Notes: a model not told the origin generated them from the letters alone. A DNA stretch of 64,000 bases from Angustibacter luteus (GCF_039541115.1 NZ_BAABFP010000002.1:496001-560000), one strand, 5' to 3'. Numbered from the stretch's first letter, positions 1 through 8,745 are shown. Numbers and translations: made by a program.

Positions 1-503
1 TACTTCGCGAGCGTCTCGTCGTAGGTGACGCTGGTCGGCCCGTTGAAGAACTGGAAGGGGCTACCGAGCTTGGAGATCGCCGGGGACTGACCGGAGGTGA
101 TCGACGGCACCTTCGCGGCCTTCAGGATCGGATTCATCGCCAGCGTGACGGCACTCTCCGCGGTGCCGATCATCGCCGTGTACCCACCGGCCGTGACCTT
201 GCTGGCGATGGAGGTGCCGGTCGTCGGGTCGCCCTGGTCGTCGAAGACTGTCAGCTCGACCTTGCGGCCGTCGAGACCCCCGGCCTCGTTGAACTCGTTG
301 ACAGCCAGCTTGGCGCCCTTGAGCTCCCATGCCCCCAGGGAGCTGAGCTGACCACTCTGGGCGTCAACCAGCGCGAACTTGATGGGTCCGCTGTCGGAAC
401 CGCCGGACGCCTCGTCCGAGCCTGGTGCACTGCAGGCGCCACTTGCGACGAGCAGGAGCGCGCTCGCGGCGACTGCCAGCACCGTCTTCGTCGACGGGAT
501 CAT
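1..503 (-). CDS. ABC transporter substrate-binding protein, branched-chain amino acid type (3' end outside window)
   Basis: This is a secreted solute-binding protein of the LivK/type I periplasmic-binding family, which captures a ligand outside the cell and delivers it to an ABC permease. The ATG at 503 is followed by a hydrophobic signal segment ending in SGAC around residues 25-28, a non-classical lipobox, so it is probably a lipoprotein. The start of the mature protein (IKFALVDAQSGQLSSLGAWE, then GAKLAVNEFNEAGGLDGRKV) is typical of the family. About 167 residues are visible; the rest and any permease or ATPase genes lie left of the window. It follows the ThDP enzyme by 39 nt on the same strand, so it probably imports the substrate of the catabolic locus. 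The ligand cannot be deduced; these proteins also bind aromatic and hydroaromatic acids. Confidence 0.85.
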   Translation of the reverse strand, partial: MIPSTKTVLAVAASALLLVASGACSAPGSDEASGGSDSGPIKFALVDAQSGQLSSLGAWELKGAKLAVNEFNEAGGLDGRKVELTVFDDQGDPTTGTSIASKVTAGGYTAMIGTAESAVTLAMNPILKAAKVPSITSGQSPAISKLGSPFQFFNGPTSVTYDETLAK

Positions 504-542
504 GTCGTGTGACCTCACTTCGTTGGGTGGAGTGATGCGCCG

Positions 543-2324
543 TCAGGCGAATCGACCGTGGTAGATGTCCTTGATGTTCCAGTGCCCGGGGGTGGGCACA
601 GGCTCGTTGACCATCGCGACGTCGATGACTGCCGTCCGACGGTTGGCCACTGCGGAGCGCAGGGCCTCGGCGAACTCGTCCGCCGACTGGGGCAGGTACC
701 CGTCCGCACCGCAGGACCGAGCCAAGGCGGCGAAGTCGGGACTGTAGGAGTTGCCGTCCTGGTCGCGGAACTCGCAACCGAAACTCGCGCCGAAGTTCGA
801 GGCCTGCAGGTCGGCGATCGTGCCGTGCGCGCGGTTGTTCATGACCACGAAGAGGACCGGCAGTCCCTGCTCGACGGCCATGGGCAGAGCCGGCAGCTGG
901 GCGCTCATCCCACCGTCCCCGATCAGCGCGACCACGACCTTGTCGGGGGCCGCAACCTGCACCCCGACCGCAGCGGCCGGCCCGAAGCCCATGGTGGACA
1001 GGCCGCCAGGGGTGATGAAGCGTCCCGCAGGGGGCAGGTCGTAGCACTGGGCCACACCGTTCTTGTTCCACCCCACATCGGTCACCAGGATGGCGTCCTC
1101 GGGCAGCGCGTCACGCAGGTCACGCAGGATCCGTTCAGGGCGGAGCGGGAAGGCATCGCTGCCCCCTCGTTCGCGACTCGCGTCGAAGAGCTCGTCGCGG
1201 ACGGCGACGATGCGGCTGCGAAGTCCCGGCCGGGACCGCGGAGCTGGACTGGCCTGCCGCACCGCCTGCAGCACTGCGCCAACCGTCTGGGTGGCGTCGG
1301 CGACGACACCCATCTCGACGGGGTAGTTGCGGCCGATCTCCGAGGGATCCAGGTCCACCTGGATGAGCCGTCCGGGCGGCAGCCCCCACGTGTACCGACC
1401 GTCCCAGGAACTGGCGTCGGTCTCGGCGAATCGTGTCCCGAAGGCGAGGACGACGTCTGCCTCGCGGGTGTAGTCGTTGGTCATCTCCAAGCCCCAGAAC
1501 CCGGTCATGCCCATCAGCAGGGGATGCCGGTCAGGAACGGTTCCCTTGGCCATGAGCGAATGCGCGATGGGGATGTCCAGGTGCTCGGCCAACTCGATCA
1601 CGGCCTCACGGCCAGCGGGGGTCCGCAGTCCGCCGCCGATGTAGATCAGCGGACGTTCGGCCTCCAGCAACGTCGCAGCGACTCGCGCAGCATCGCGCTC
1701 GCCGATGGAGGGGGTCGAGGTTTGACCAACCAGCGGGAAGTCCGCTTCGCGGCCGGCCGGCAGTGGGCGGGAGAACATGTCCATGGGTACGTTCAGCAGC
1801 ACTGCCCCGGGGCGCCCGGACGTCGCGGTCCAGAAGGCGCGCTCGGTGAAGCGCGGGAGGTCCTCGACACGCTTGATGTCCCAGACCCGCTTCACGAACG
1901 GTCGGTAGATCGCTCCCTGGTCGGCGTCGTCGTGGAGGTTCACCTCCTGGTGCGGGTGTCGTCCGGCGTAGTAGGACGGGACGTCCCCAGCGATGGCGAT
2001 GAGGGGCACCGAGTCGAAGGCTGCGGTCGCCACGCCGGTGACACCGTTCATCATCCCGGGCCCTGCGTGCATGAGAACCACACCAGGCTTGCCACTGACC
2101 CGGGCGTAGCCGTCGGCGGCGTGCGCGGCCGCCTGTTCGTGCCTGGCGATCACGAAGGTGATCGAGCTGCGCCCTACGGCGTCGAGGAACGCGATGTTGC
2201 TGTGTCCGCAGGTGCCGAAGATGTACGCGACTCCATAGCTCTCGAGCTGACTCACGAGGGCCTCGGCGGCGGTCGGCTGGTCCCTGGCGGAGACGCGGGC
2301 GTCAGCGGTCTGGAAGGTCGTCAT
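543..2324 (-). CDS. ThDP-dependent enzyme of the acetolactate synthase / cyclohexanedione hydrolase superfamily
   Basis: This 593-residue thiamine diphosphate enzyme has the three-domain layout of acetolactate synthase, glyoxylate carboligase, IolD and related C-C lyases. The cofactor-activating glutamate is present (E63 in ARHEQAAAHAADGYAR), and the ThDP/Mg motif GDGGMSAQ lies at about 469-476 with its NN pair at 496-497. The start at 2324 is preceded by GAAAGGCAGCG as ribosome binding site; an upstream in-frame ATG at 2378 would overlap the preceding gene. It lies 43 nt downstream of the aldehyde dehydrogenase in the same leftward operon. No IlvN-type small subunit adjoins it, arguing against branched-chain amino acid synthesis. 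What is inferred: it cleaves or joins a 2-oxo or diketo intermediate whose aldehyde product the neighbour oxidises. The exact reaction is unknown. Confidence 0.85.
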   Translation of the reverse strand: MTTFQTADARVSARDQPTAAEALVSQLESYGVAYIFGTCGHSNIAFLDAVGRSSITFVIARHEQAAAHAADGYARVSGKPGVVLMHAGPGMMNGVTGVATAAFDSVPLIAIAGDVPSYYAGRHPHQEVNLHDDADQGAIYRPFVKRVWDIKRVEDLPRFTERAFWTATSGRPGAVLLNVPMDMFSRPLPAGREADFPLVGQTSTPSIGERDAARVAATLLEAERPLIYIGGGLRTPAGREAVIELAEHLDIPIAHSLMAKGTVPDRHPLLMGMTGFWGLEMTNDYTREADVVLAFGTRFAETDASSWDGRYTWGLPPGRLIQVDLDPSEIGRNYPVEMGVVADATQTVGAVLQAVRQASPAPRSRPGLRSRIVAVRDELFDASRERGGSDAFPLRPERILRDLRDALPEDAILVTDVGWNKNGVAQCYDLPPAGRFITPGGLSTMGFGPAAAVGVQVAAPDKVVVALIGDGGMSAQLPALPMAVEQGLPVLFVVMNNRAHGTIADLQASNFGASFGCEFRDQDGNSYSPDFAALARSCGADGYLPQSADEFAEALRSAVANRRTAVIDVAMVNEPVPTPGHWNIKDIYHGRFA

Positions 2325-2367
2325 CGCTGCCTTTCGAGGGTCGCGGAGCAGAGGTCGGCGGTGTCGG

Positions 2368-3846
2368 TCATTCCTCACCCCAGATCGTCATGTCACGCAC
2401 GAGCAGGGTCTTGACCGACGTGTAGTCCTCGATCATGTGAGCTGGGGACTCGCGGCCGAAGCCGGAATCCTTCACCCCTCCGAAGGGCACGTGGTCGAGC
2501 CGGAAGTTGGACGAGCCGTTGACGACCACCGCGCCGACCTGGAGGTCCCTCCACGCCTGCGTCATACGGTCCAGGCGCTGGGTGAAGAGTCCGGCCTGCA
2601 GTCCGTAGCGGCTGCGGTTGCACTGCTCGATGACATCGTCGAAGGCCTCGAACCGCAGCACGACCACGACCGCGCCGAAGGCCTCGTTGGTCACCAAGGT
2701 CGCGTCCGGGCTCGGGTCGGCGACCACCGTGGGGGTCAGGGTGGCACCGTCGCGGTCGCCACCACAGACCAGGCGGGCACCGTCCCGCACGGCGGCGTTG
2801 ATCCATGCTTCGACGCGGCTGGCGGCCTGGTCGTCGACCATCGAGCCGATGTCGGTTCCTGGTTTGCTGGGGTCGCCCACAGTGAGCTGGGCGACCTCCT
2901 TGCCCATGAGATCGACGAACTCGTCGAACACCGAGGAGTGGACGTAGACACGTTGGACCGAGATGCAGCTCTGACCGGAGTTGGAGTAGCCGGTCCGGGT
3001 GCAGATTCGAGCGGCGCGAGCCACGTCGGCGTCGTCGCAGACGATGGTCGCCGCGTTCCCGCCGAGCTCGAGGACCAGGCGTTTGGCACCCGCAGCGCGG
3101 GCAACTGCCGCGCCCGTCTCGGCGCTGCCGGTGAAGCTGATGACGGCGACCTCAGGGGCGGCGCAAAGCCGTGCCCCGAGGTCGCCACCACCATGCAGCA
3201 GCTGCACGGCCTCAGCCGGCACCCCTGCCTCGACGAGCAGGGCGACGATGGCCGCCGTCACGGCCGGCGCCTGCGGCGGTGACTTGACCAGCGTGGTGTT
3301 GCCCGCTGCGAACGAGGCGCCGAGCTTGTGCGCCAACAGGTTCGCCGGGGCATTGAAGGGGGTGATCGCCAGAGCCACGCCCAGTGGCGCGCGGAAGGTC
3401 ATGGCGAGGTTCCCCACGCCCACCTGCCAGCCGGCCACTGGCAGGACGTCGCCGCCGATCTGCCGAGCCTCGTGGGCACAGATGGCGAAGGTGTCAGCGA
3501 CGCGGTCGACCTCCTTGCCGCCGTCCGAGATCGGCTTGCCCAGCTCCCGGGCGATCACGTGTGCCAGTCGGTCGCGATGGTGGTGAGCGAGCCGGCTGGC
3601 GCTCTCGAGCGCCTCCGCGCGGTGCGCGGGAGACATCGCGGCAACCCTTGCTGCGCCCGACGTCGTGGCGGCCAGTGCCGCGTCGATCTCCTCGTCGGTC
3701 GGCGTCCACGCGCGGGTGACGGTCTCGCGCAGCCAGGGGCCGACGCGCTCGAAGGGTTCACCTGCACGGCTCCATCGGCCGGCGATGAAGGAGGGCGCCT
3801 CCATGAGCTGCCCACGCCCGGCGGCGTCGAGGATGTCGTCCAGCAC
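2368..3846 (-). CDS. NAD(P)-dependent aldehyde dehydrogenase
   Basis: This member of the aldehyde dehydrogenase superfamily (about 492 residues, normal length) oxidises an aldehyde to the acid. The catalytic cysteine C294 lies in NSGQSCISVQRVYV and the general-base glutamate E260 in LELGGN. They are 34 residues apart, as in characterised enzymes, and the nucleotide-site motif SFTGSAETGA is present. The chosen GTG start at 3846 has AAAGGGG four bases upstream; an ATG at 3804 is also possible, and an upstream start at 3933 would enter the promoter region. It is the first gene of the leftward operon, reading away from iclR, and probably under IclR control. The substrate is unknown; the adjacent ThDP enzyme suggests an aldehyde released by C-C cleavage. 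Confidence 0.88.
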   Translation of the reverse strand: MLDDILDAAGRGQLMEAPSFIAGRWSRAGEPFERVGPWLRETVTRAWTPTDEEIDAALAATTSGAARVAAMSPAHRAEALESASRLAHHHRDRLAHVIARELGKPISDGGKEVDRVADTFAICAHEARQIGGDVLPVAGWQVGVGNLAMTFRAPLGVALAITPFNAPANLLAHKLGASFAAGNTTLVKSPPQAPAVTAAIVALLVEAGVPAEAVQLLHGGGDLGARLCAAPEVAVISFTGSAETGAAVARAAGAKRLVLELGGNAATIVCDDADVARAARICTRTGYSNSGQSCISVQRVYVHSSVFDEFVDLMGKEVAQLTVGDPSKPGTDIGSMVDDQAASRVEAWINAAVRDGARLVCGGDRDGATLTPTVVADPSPDATLVTNEAFGAVVVVLRFEAFDDVIEQCNRSRYGLQAGLFTQRLDRMTQAWRDLQVGAVVVNGSSNFRLDHVPFGGVKDSGFGRESPAHMIEDYTSVKTLLVRDMTIWGEE

Positions 3847-3855
3847 GATGCCCCT

Positions 3856-3897
3856 TTGGTAAACCACTAGTCGGCTCGTATAGACCACTGTGTGGTC
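3856..3897. promoter_or_regulatory. Candidate IclR operator region between divergent operons
   Basis: The 189-bp region 3847-4035 separates the aldehyde dehydrogenase and iclR genes. It contains two inverted repeats: TGGT-AA-ACCA (3857-3866) and GACCAC-TGT-GTGGTC (3883-3897). Both share an ACCAC core and are about 25 bp apart, close to two helical turns or slightly more. They lie just upstream of the leftward start codon, a usual place for an IclR-family site. Assignment to this regulator is inference from position and symmetry. Confidence 0.45.
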
Positions 3898-4035
3898 CTC
3901 GTGTAAGTTACGGCGTGGCCGGGCAACTGGCAAGGGTTACCGGCCGATGAACCTCCGCCGACAGCCTGACAATGGCAGTCTGAGCCCATACCAAGGCGTT
4001 GCCGTCAGGTGAGTCTGCCCCAGAGAGGATCACGA

Positions 4036-4818
4036 ATGTCCGTTACGGCAGAGGAAAAGCTGTCGAAGGCCGATGTGGGCGGCGTCCGCAGCGTGCAACG
4101 AGCTGTGGAGATCCTCGCCCTGCTCAGCGAGGATCGGACCACCGTCACGGTCTCCGAGATCGTCGCCGAGACCGGCTTGGCCAAGACCACTGTGGTACGG
4201 ATGCTCCACACGTTGGAACAGAACGGCCTGCTCTGGAGCACGGGCCATGGCGTCACCGCCGGGCCAGGTCTGTGGCGGTGGGCGTACCTGGCGAAGCGGG
4301 GCTGGGAGCTGCCATCGCAGTTCCGGGCGATGATGCGCGACCTCTCCCTGGAGACCAAGGAGACGGTGAACCTGTACGTCACGCGCGACGTCCAGCGGGT
4401 CTGCATCGCCCAGCAGCAGAGCAGCCAGACCCTTCGGCACGTCGTGCACGTCGGCGACGAGCTGCCGTTGTGGGCGGGCGCCTCGTCCAAGGTGCTGCTG
4501 CAGGACGCCACCGAGAGTCTGTTGGAACGGGTCGCAAGCTTGTCACCCGAAGGGCCAGAACGACTGGATCGCCTTCGTGACGGCATCGCTCGCGCGCGAG
4601 AGGCCGGTTACGCGGTCAGCCACGGCGAGCGCGAGGTCGGGGTCTCGGCTGTGGCCGTCCCCGTGGTCTCCCGGTCAGGGCACGTCGACTCTGCCCTGGC
4701 GATCAGCGGCCCCACCGCCAGATTCAGGGACGACCGGGTCGACAGCTTCGTGGCCCAGCTCAAGAGCGTCTCGGCACAGATGACCACCAGAGGATTCACC
4801 CACCCGTTCGAGGCGTGA
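4036..4818 (+). CDS. IclR-family transcriptional regulator
   Basis: This 260-residue regulator has an N-terminal winged helix-turn-helix (RSVQRAVEILALLSE, then VSEIVAETGLAKTTVVRML) and the C-terminal IclR effector domain (about residues 85-255), which binds small organic acids. The ATG at 4036 is preceded by AGAGGA at suitable spacing; a GTG at 4009 is an alternative. The gene diverges from the aldehyde dehydrogenase operon and is followed after 48 nt by the CoA-transferase operon, so it probably controls both. IclR proteins often regulate aromatic and hydroaromatic acid catabolism, consistent with the neighbours. Whether it activates or represses cannot be seen. Confidence 0.9.
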   Translation: MSVTAEEKLSKADVGGVRSVQRAVEILALLSEDRTTVTVSEIVAETGLAKTTVVRMLHTLEQNGLLWSTGHGVTAGPGLWRWAYLAKRGWELPSQFRAMMRDLSLETKETVNLYVTRDVQRVCIAQQQSSQTLRHVVHVGDELPLWAGASSKVLLQDATESLLERVASLSPEGPERLDRLRDGIARAREAGYAVSHGEREVGVSAVAVPVVSRSGHVDSALAISGPTARFRDDRVDSFVAQLKSVSAQMTTRGFTHPFEA

Positions 4819-4866
4819 GATCGCGGACGCGTACGTGAGGCGGCATCGCCGCGGAAAGAGGCATGA

Positions 4867-6069
4867 GTGGAACAGCTACCGCTTGCAGGGGTGCGAGTGC
4901 TCGACCTCACCAATGTCCTCGCCGGGCCCTACTGCAGCTTCCAGCTCAGCTTGATGGGGGCCGAGGTCGTCAAGATCGAGAAGCCGGGGTCCGGAGACCT
5001 GGCTCGCCATCTCGGGCCCGATCCCGAGCTCAACGACCGAGGGATCGGCACGTCGTTCCTCGCCCAGAACGCCGGCAAGAAGTCGGTGGAGCTCGACCTG
5101 AAGGACCCCGACGGACGGGCTGCCTTCGAGGACCTGGTTCGAGGCGCCGACGTGCTGTTGGAGAACTACCGGGCCGGGGTGCTAGCCAGACTGGGCTACG
5201 ACTGGGACGTCCTTCACCGACTCAACGACCAGCTCGTCTACTGCGCCATCAGCGGCTTTGGCCAGACCGGTCCGGGGAGCCAAGCCCCCGCCTACGACCA
5301 GGTCGTGCAGGGCCTGTCCGGGATGATGAGCATCACGGGGACCGCTGAGACCGCACCGCTGCGGGTGGGCTTCCCGGTCTGCGACAGCATCGGCGGCCTC
5401 ATGGCCGCCTTCGCGATCAGCAGTGCCCTGGTGGGCCGGGCGCACGGCGGCGGGGGTTCCTTCCTCGACCTGTCGATGCTCGAGGCGTCCATGTCCGCCA
5501 TGGGCTGGGCCGTTTCCAGCTACCTGATCAGCGGCGTGGAGACGGTCGCCATGGGCGACCAGAACGCCACGGCTGCGCCGTCCGGCACGTTCCATGCCGC
5601 TGACGGGCCGCTCAACATCGCCGCCAACCGGCAGTCACAGTTCGAGACCCTCTGCCGACTCATCGGGCGCGAGGACCTGGTCGACGACCCGAAGTTCCTG
5701 ACCCGCGACCTTCGCAAGGTGCACCGGTTCGAGCTCAACCAGGAGATCGACGAGGCGCTGGCGGGGCGCTCAGCACTCGTGTGGGAGAAGGAGTTGTCCG
5801 CTGCCGGAGTGCCCGCAGCCCGCATCCTGACCGTGGCACAGGCAGTCGAGTCCGAGCAGCTGCACCACCGCCGTTTCTTCCATGACGTGCCCTTTCCCGG
5901 CGGCGAGGACCGCATGGTACGCACCAGCGGCAACGGGGTGCACCTCGACGGCCGGCCGCTGCGTCCGCAAGGCCCTCCCCCGACGTTGGGTCAGCACAAC
6001 GACGAGCTCGACGAGCTGCGCCGAGCCAGCCAGGCCCGTTCGCAGCTCCGCCGAGGCGGCGCTGCGTGA
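4867..6069 (+). CDS. Class III (CaiB/BaiF) CoA-transferase
   Basis: This 400-residue family III CoA-transferase moves CoA between carboxylic acids through a covalent aspartyl intermediate. The catalytic aspartate is D173 in GFPVCDSIGG. N-terminal motifs VLDLTNVLAGPYCS and GAEVVKIEKP and the block QNAGKKSVELDLKDP are typical. The GTG start at 4867 follows GGAAAGAGG. Its stop overlaps the next start in GTGA (6066-6069), so it is translationally coupled to the citrate-synthase-like enzyme. Pairing of these two families suggests activation of a di- or tricarboxylic acid to a CoA thioester that is then cleaved. Acceptor and donor acids are unknown. Confidence 0.88.
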   Translation: MEQLPLAGVRVLDLTNVLAGPYCSFQLSLMGAEVVKIEKPGSGDLARHLGPDPELNDRGIGTSFLAQNAGKKSVELDLKDPDGRAAFEDLVRGADVLLENYRAGVLARLGYDWDVLHRLNDQLVYCAISGFGQTGPGSQAPAYDQVVQGLSGMMSITGTAETAPLRVGFPVCDSIGGLMAAFAISSALVGRAHGGGGSFLDLSMLEASMSAMGWAVSSYLISGVETVAMGDQNATAAPSGTFHAADGPLNIAANRQSQFETLCRLIGREDLVDDPKFLTRDLRKVHRFELNQEIDEALAGRSALVWEKELSAAGVPAARILTVAQAVESEQLHHRRFFHDVPFPGGEDRMVRTSGNGVHLDGRPLRPQGPPPTLGQHNDELDELRRASQARSQLRRGGAA

Positions 6070-6905
6070 GTCCCGGCCGGTACCCGGAGCCGACCGTCGA
6101 CGGCGTCGCCGACTGGTGGACGACGTCCGTGACCCGGATAGCACCGGGCGAGGTCGAGCACCGGGGTGTTCCGGTGCAGGACCTGATCGGTACCACTGAC
6201 CTGGTCAGTGCCATGTGGTTCCTGGTTCGCGGGGACCAACCCTCCCCCGGTGAGGCGCGACTGCTTGAGGCGGCGCTGGTGGCGTCGATGGACCACGGAC
6301 CGCAGGCGCCATCCATCGCCATCGCCCGGATGGCCATGACCTGCGGGGTGGGTATCAACAACGCGATGGCCTCGGCGGTCAACACGCTGGGCGACAGCCA
6401 CGGCGGCGCCGGTCAGCAGTGCGTCGAGCTGTTGAACGATGTGGTGGCCGGGTCCGCTTCGGCCGGGTCGCTGCGGGAGGCCGCGGACGTCGTCCTGACC
6501 CGCTGGCGCAGCCGCTCCCCTTACATCCCCGGGTTCGGTCACCGGTTCCACCCACGTGATCCTCGCCGAGATCCGCTGTTGGGTCTGGTCGCCAAGGCTA
6601 AGGCCGAGGGAACGGTGGACGGCGCGCACCTGGCTGCGGCCCTGGAGGTCGAGTCCCTGCTTGCCGAAGGACGCGAACGACCGATCCCCATGAACATCGA
6701 CGGCGCCACCGCGGTGATCTACGCCGAACTCGGGTTCGAGCCCGAGCTGAGCCGCGGCTTCTTCGTGCTCAGCCGCAGCGTCGGCATCCTCGCGCACGCG
6801 TGGGAGGAGCGACAGGGCGGGCGCCGCAACAAGGGCCCGATCCCGCCGTCGATCCTGCCGACCTATCGCGCGCCAGCACCCACCGAGCGAACGGGGGACG
6901 CCTGA
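6066..6905 (+). CDS. Citrate-synthase-like protein (citryl-CoA lyase type)
   Basis: This 279-residue protein is shorter than true citrate synthase (about 370-430) and matches the short citryl-CoA-lyase-like branch. The three catalytic positions of the superfamily are recognisable: H112 in GDSHGGAG, H159 in PGFGHRFHP and D212 in MNIDGATAV. It should therefore catalyse a Claisen-type condensation or its reverse on an acyl-CoA. It is coupled to the CoA-transferase by a 4-nt overlap, and the dehydroquinase-like gene follows after one base. Here it probably acts in the cleavage direction on the CoA thioester made by its partner. Biosynthetic citrate synthase is unlikely because of length and context. 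Confidence 0.8.
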   Translation: MSPGRYPEPTVDGVADWWTTSVTRIAPGEVEHRGVPVQDLIGTTDLVSAMWFLVRGDQPSPGEARLLEAALVASMDHGPQAPSIAIARMAMTCGVGINNAMASAVNTLGDSHGGAGQQCVELLNDVVAGSASAGSLREAADVVLTRWRSRSPYIPGFGHRFHPRDPRRDPLLGLVAKAKAEGTVDGAHLAAALEVESLLAEGRERPIPMNIDGATAVIYAELGFEPELSRGFFVLSRSVGILAHAWEERQGGRRNKGPIPPSILPTYRAPAPTERTGDA

Positions 6906-6906
6906 C

Positions 6907-7362
6907 ATGCGGATCGGCGTCCTGCACGGGTCGAACCTGAACCGGCTCGGGCGACGCAACCCGGCCAAGTACGGGACTCACACCCTTGTGGACGTTGCTG
7001 CCAGCATCGACGACACCGGTGCCCGGCTGGGATTCGAGGCCCGGCACGTCCAGTCCAACCACGAGGGCGTGCTCGTCGACTGGGTCCACACCGAGATGGA
7101 CGACCTGGACGCGGTCGTGGTCAACCCGGCGGGCTTCACGTCGGTCGGCTACCCCCTACTGGACGCCATCGTCGACACGGCACTGCCGTTCGCCGTCGTG
7201 CACATCTCACCTTGGTTCGCGATGGACGGCCGCAACCGAGCCGACATCTTCGCGCCGCTGGCCACGACCTACGTCACCGGTGCCGGCTGGCACGGGTACC
7301 GGCTAGCCTGCGAAGCCCTGTTCCACCATGTGCAGGACGCCGCGGCGGTGCGGCCGCGATGA
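6907..7362 (+). CDS. Divergent type II 3-dehydroquinate dehydratase homologue
   Basis: This 151-residue protein has the length and fold signature of type II dehydroquinase (AroQ/QuiB): HGSNLNRLGRRNP, the catalytic loop tyrosine Y22, QSNHEGVLVDW, N73 and H99. It departs from the family elsewhere. The glutamate two residues before the histidine (EVH in the family) is valine here (V97). NPGAYTH is replaced by NPAGFTS, and the substrate clamp HAREEFRxH reads FAMDGRNRAD. It may have a changed substrate, or a changed activity. It overlaps the FAD dehydrogenase start by ATGA (7359-7362). In a quinate route it would convert 3-dehydroquinate to 3-dehydroshikimate, but the altered residues make that only a possibility. 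Confidence 0.72.
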   Translation: MRIGVLHGSNLNRLGRRNPAKYGTHTLVDVAASIDDTGARLGFEARHVQSNHEGVLVDWVHTEMDDLDAVVVNPAGFTSVGYPLLDAIVDTALPFAVVHISPWFAMDGRNRADIFAPLATTYVTGAGWHGYRLACEALFHHVQDAAAVRPR

Positions 7363-8729
7363 CGCCGCGGTACGACGCGGTCGTGGCGGGGGCCGGGCTG
7401 GCCGGACTGACCGCTGCGGTCACCCTGGCCGAGCACGACCTCGACGTCCTGTTGCTGGAGAAGCAAGCCGAGGTCGGGGGCAGCACGGTGATGAGCGGCG
7501 GCTGGTTCGCCTGGTCGGACACCGAGGACCAGCATCGGCTCGGCATCGCTGACAGTGACGCGATCTTCCTGGAGGATCTGCGGCGCACCGGCGGCGGCCA
7601 CGCGGACGAGTCCCTGCTGCACGCCTACGTGGAGCTGCAGCGAGAGGCCGACCACTGGTCCCGCAGCCGGCTCGACACCACCTACGACGTCGTCAAGCTC
7701 AGTGCCGGGCAGAGCGTGCCACGCAGCCACCATGCCGACATCAGGCCGATGATGGGGCGCCTGCTCGACCTCGCCGCCGCGTCCCCGCGCGTGCACCTGC
7801 AGACAGACACGGCCGTGACGAGGCTGGAGCGGAACGACGCGGGTACGGTCGCCGGCGTCGAGGCCAACGGTCCGTCCGGCAGAACTCGGCACGACGGTCT
7901 GGCCGGTGTGGTGCTGGCGACAGGAGGCTTCAGCCGGTCTCGGGACCTGCTCACGCTCTTCGCGCCAGCCCAGCTGGCCGCAATCCCACACGGCGGACTC
8001 GGCAGCACTGGGGACGGCCTGAGGCTCGGCTGGCGACTGGGGGCTGACCTACGCGATGTCGGCTGGGTCTCGGGCACTTTCGGGTCCCACCCCGACACCA
8101 CGGATGACGAGCACGAGCTGCTCACTGCCTTCTACCTTGGCGCGATCATCGTCAACCGGGATGGCCAGCGGTTCGTGGACGAGTCACTGACCTACAAGGA
8201 AATCGGCCAGGCGTGCCTCGGCCAGCCCGGCGGGCTGGGTTTCGAAGTCTTCGACCAGCGCGTGCGAGATCGTTCGCAGCCTGGCGTTCCGCTGTCGGAC
8301 ATCGGGTACCTGCAGGACAAGGGGCACGTGCTTCAGGCGCCGACCCTCGCCGCGCTCGCGCAGGAGGTCGGAATCGAGCCAGACGGTCTGGCCGGCACGG
8401 TGGCCCGATACAACGCCGCGATCGGCTCACGTGAGGACGACCAGGGGCGCGACTCGTTGTGCAACGGCGTGGGCGCGCTCGACCCCATCGACGTCGCACC
8501 CTTCTACGGGTACCCGGCGCGGACGTTGATGACCTCCACGTACGGCGGGCTGCGGGTCACTCCTTCCACCGAGGTGCTGGACGTCGACGGGGAGGTGATC
8601 GCCGGACTGCACGCGGTGGGTGAGGTGAGCGGTGGCTTCCACGGCGCGTCGTACCTGACCGGGACGGCACTGGGCAAGGCGCTCGTCTTCGGCCGGAGGG
8701 CGGCCCACCAGATCGCGACGGCACCATGA
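7359..8729 (+). CDS. FAD-dependent dehydrogenase of the fumarate reductase / 3-ketosteroid dehydrogenase family
   Basis: This 456-residue flavoprotein has the N-terminal dinucleotide motif GAGLAGLTAAVTLAE followed by LLLEKQAEVGGSTVMSGGW. Its C-terminal FAD-binding segment (GLHAVGEVSGGFHGASYLTG) is typical of FAD_binding_2 enzymes that introduce or reduce C-C double bonds next to a carbonyl or carboxyl. The ATG at 7359 overlaps the stop of the preceding gene. No signal peptide or haem motif is seen, so it is probably cytosolic. In this operon it could desaturate or oxidise a six-membered carbocycle. Steroid chemistry is unlikely because no steroid-degradation genes are nearby. The substrate is unknown. 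Confidence 0.82.
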   Translation: MTPRYDAVVAGAGLAGLTAAVTLAEHDLDVLLLEKQAEVGGSTVMSGGWFAWSDTEDQHRLGIADSDAIFLEDLRRTGGGHADESLLHAYVELQREADHWSRSRLDTTYDVVKLSAGQSVPRSHHADIRPMMGRLLDLAAASPRVHLQTDTAVTRLERNDAGTVAGVEANGPSGRTRHDGLAGVVLATGGFSRSRDLLTLFAPAQLAAIPHGGLGSTGDGLRLGWRLGADLRDVGWVSGTFGSHPDTTDDEHELLTAFYLGAIIVNRDGQRFVDESLTYKEIGQACLGQPGGLGFEVFDQRVRDRSQPGVPLSDIGYLQDKGHVLQAPTLAALAQEVGIEPDGLAGTVARYNAAIGSREDDQGRDSLCNGVGALDPIDVAPFYGYPARTLMTSTYGGLRVTPSTEVLDVDGEVIAGLHAVGEVSGGFHGASYLTGTALGKALVFGRRAAHQIATAP

Positions 8730-8745
8730 CCTGGACGGAGCAGCG

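Noticed and set aside
558-2414. Long open frame on the plus strand opposite the ThDP enzyme
   Set aside because: It is antisense to a gene with clear catalytic motifs. In very GC-rich DNA the reverse frame stays open by codon bias, and its translation is Arg/Gly/His-rich without any domain.
7359-8729. 3-ketosteroid delta-1-dehydrogenase
   Set aside because: Family similarity only; no steroid catabolism genes nearby and the operon is hydroaromatic-acid-like.
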